Assembly: GCA_017539565.1 (NCBI GenBank)
Contig: JAFYCS010000023.1
Span: 19,471 to 83,470 of the forward strand
Direction of reading: 5' to 3'
Source of the DNA: Lachnospiraceae bacterium
Lineage (GTDB): Bacteria > Bacillota > Clostridia > Lachnospirales > Lachnospiraceae
Length of the DNA stretch: 64,000 nt
Positions 63,089-64,000 of this stretch are shown in pieces. Both the position numbers and the translations under genes were made by a program. The notes under the pieces are model-generated. The model worked only from the letters and a program-made list of their open reading frames with translations. It was not told the DNA's origin and did no database searches. Numbering within the stretch: position 1 is the first letter of the stretch; every line of letters starts with the position of its first letter.

Positions 63089-64000
63089 TCATTTATTCTG
63101 CTCTTTCTTCAGGTTCTTATTTGCTGTCGACAGCATAAGCTTTATACGATTGAGCTGGTTGACCTCACTGGCTCCCGGATCATAGTCGATCGCCACGATG
63201 TTTGACTGGGGATAATGCTTCCTGAGCATCTTGATTACGCCCTTACCCACAACATGATTTGGCAGACAGCCGAAAGGCTGTGTACATACAATGTTCGGTG
63301 TGCCCGAATGTATCAGCTCAAGCATCTCACCGGTAAGGAACCAGCCTTCTCCGGTCTGGTTACCGATGGACACGATATCTTTCGCATAATCTACAAGTTT
63401 AAAGATACTTACCGGCGGATCAAAATGTCTGCTCTTCTTAAATGCCTCCGTAGGCGCTTTACGCACAAAATCCATACCCTTGATACCCCAAAGGGAATTG
63501 CGGGCTGTCTTTTTACTCATGCCCAGATGCTCAGCCTTATAGATCTGGTTGTAGAAGCAATAATACATAAAGTCGATAAGGTCGGGCACGACAGCCTCTG
63601 CGCCTTCATGCTCCAGCAGATCCACCAGATGATTATTCGCCGTAGGCGCAAACTTGACCAGTATCTCTCCCACTATACCTACCCTGGGCTTGCGGGCCTC
63701 ATTGATCGGAATATTATCAAACTCCTCTATCATCTGACGGCACATCTTTTTATATGTACCGAAAGAAGGATGCGAAGACGTTATGAAGGCATTGCAGCGT
63801 TTAAGCCATTTCTGGTGTACCGCCTCTACACTTCCGGGTGTAAGTTCATAAGGCCGCATACGGTATATGCAGCGCATAAAGATATCTCCGAAAAGTGCTG
63901 CATAGAGTACCCTCACGCCCATCTTAAGGCTTAACTTAAAGCCGGGGTTAGCCTCTAAACCGCTTAAGTTAAGAGAGATAACAGGAATATGTCCGTATCC
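63089..64000 (-). CDS. 2-hydroxyacyl-CoA dehydratase/activase-type protein, C-terminal part
   Basis: Open frame to the right edge, giving the last 303 residues; the N-terminus lies outside. GYGHIPVISLNLSGLEANPG, YAALFGDIFMRCIYRMRPYE, VGIVGEILVKFAPTANN, TQPFGCLPNHVVGKG and VAIDYDPGASEVNQLNRIKL match the C-terminal domain of the large fused activase/dehydratase-like proteins (DUF2229-type, usually over 1000 residues). Such proteins hold iron-sulfur clusters; Cys in GCLPNH may be one ligand. The substrate is unknown. An internal Met at 63922 is not the true start. Confidence 0.5.
   Translation of the reverse strand, partial: GYGHIPVISLNLSGLEANPGFKLSLKMGVRVLYAALFGDIFMRCIYRMRPYELTPGSVEAVHQKWLKRCNAFITSSHPSFGTYKKMCRQMIEEFDNIPINEARKPRVGIVGEILVKFAPTANNHLVDLLEHEGAEAVVPDLIDFMYYCFYNQIYKAEHLGMSKKTARNSLWGIKGMDFVRKAPTEAFKKSRHFDPPVSIFKLVDYAKDIVSIGNQTGEGWFLTGEMLELIHSGTPNIVCTQPFGCLPNHVVGKGVIKMLRKHYPQSNIVAIDYDPGASEVNQLNRIKLMLSTANKNLKKEQNK

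Noticed and set aside
63089..63922. Complete 277-residue gene starting at 63922
   Set aside because: The frame stays open to the window edge and the upstream residues match the same family, so it is the end of a longer protein.

Overview
The window looks like chromosomal DNA from an anaerobic Gram-positive Clostridia, most likely a Lachnospiraceae member of gut or rumen. Pointers are strong AGGAGG ribosome sites, a DUF5688 protein, a UPF0210/ACT pair, alpha2-type glycyl-tRNA synthetase, GH130 mannosylglucose phosphorylase, and many secreted proteins built from bacterial Ig-like repeats. No integrase, transposase, phage gene, CRISPR array or rRNA was seen. Nearly all genes lie on the minus strand in tight operons, many with ATGA or TAATG overlaps. 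No gene-free stretch exceeds 300 bases; the longest are 43413-43659, 45754-45965 and 61048-61239, all filled with hairpins or promoters.

Layout. 1-3102: C-terminally cut secreted subtilase-fold protein whose catalytic residues are mostly lost. 3235-7846: UPF0210 plus ACT, a WalJ/YycJ-type metallo-hydrolase and an FtsA-like ATPase. 7985-13860: a 1539-residue double-CAP surface protein coupled to a lipoprotein. 13897-17253: coaE and polA. 17320-17402: tRNA-Leu. 17556-22518: an LRR/SLH-like surface protein with a hexapeptide-repeat stalk, and a glycosidase-like lipoprotein. 22682-28337: a small membrane protein, a diguanylate cyclase, AlkD-like and glycerol-1-phosphate dehydrogenase-like enzymes, two small unknowns and an SGNH hydrolase. 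28470-36194: MoxR, transglutaminase/TgpA-like, DUF58 and an 1102-residue LacI-like-sensor/EAL/beta-helix fusion, apparently one operon. 36319-40045 (plus strand): membrane-anchored FKBP isomerase and an amino-acid ABC transporter. 40054-42735: SH3 protein behind tRNA-Arg, and a DUF5688 protein. 42855-46232: efp, pnp, rpsO. 46367-50019: LacI regulator, GH130 phosphorylase, glyQS. 50035-53564: papain-like surface protease plus lipoprotein. 53604-61047: RluA-type synthase, two division/envelope-like small proteins, coaD, rsmD and a type II topoisomerase A/B pair. 61240-64000: an unknown 589-residue protein and the C-terminal end of a 2-hydroxyacyl-CoA dehydratase/activase-type protein.

Themes. 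Housekeeping information-processing genes are interleaved with a large secreted repertoire: pseudo-subtilase, CAP, LRR/SLH, papain-like, SGNH and glycosidase-like proteins. Two of the large surface proteins are each translationally coupled to a lipoprotein gene. Cyclic-di-GMP enzymes occur twice (GGDEF at 23592-24890, EAL at 32886-36194); the EAL gene abuts the MoxR/DUF58/transglutaminase set, which suggests but does not prove signalling control of an envelope function. The most unusual items are the pseudo-subtilase, the sensor-EAL-beta-helix fusion with its symmetric divergent promoter, the long dyad in front of pnp, and the leaderless-looking small gene at 27127.
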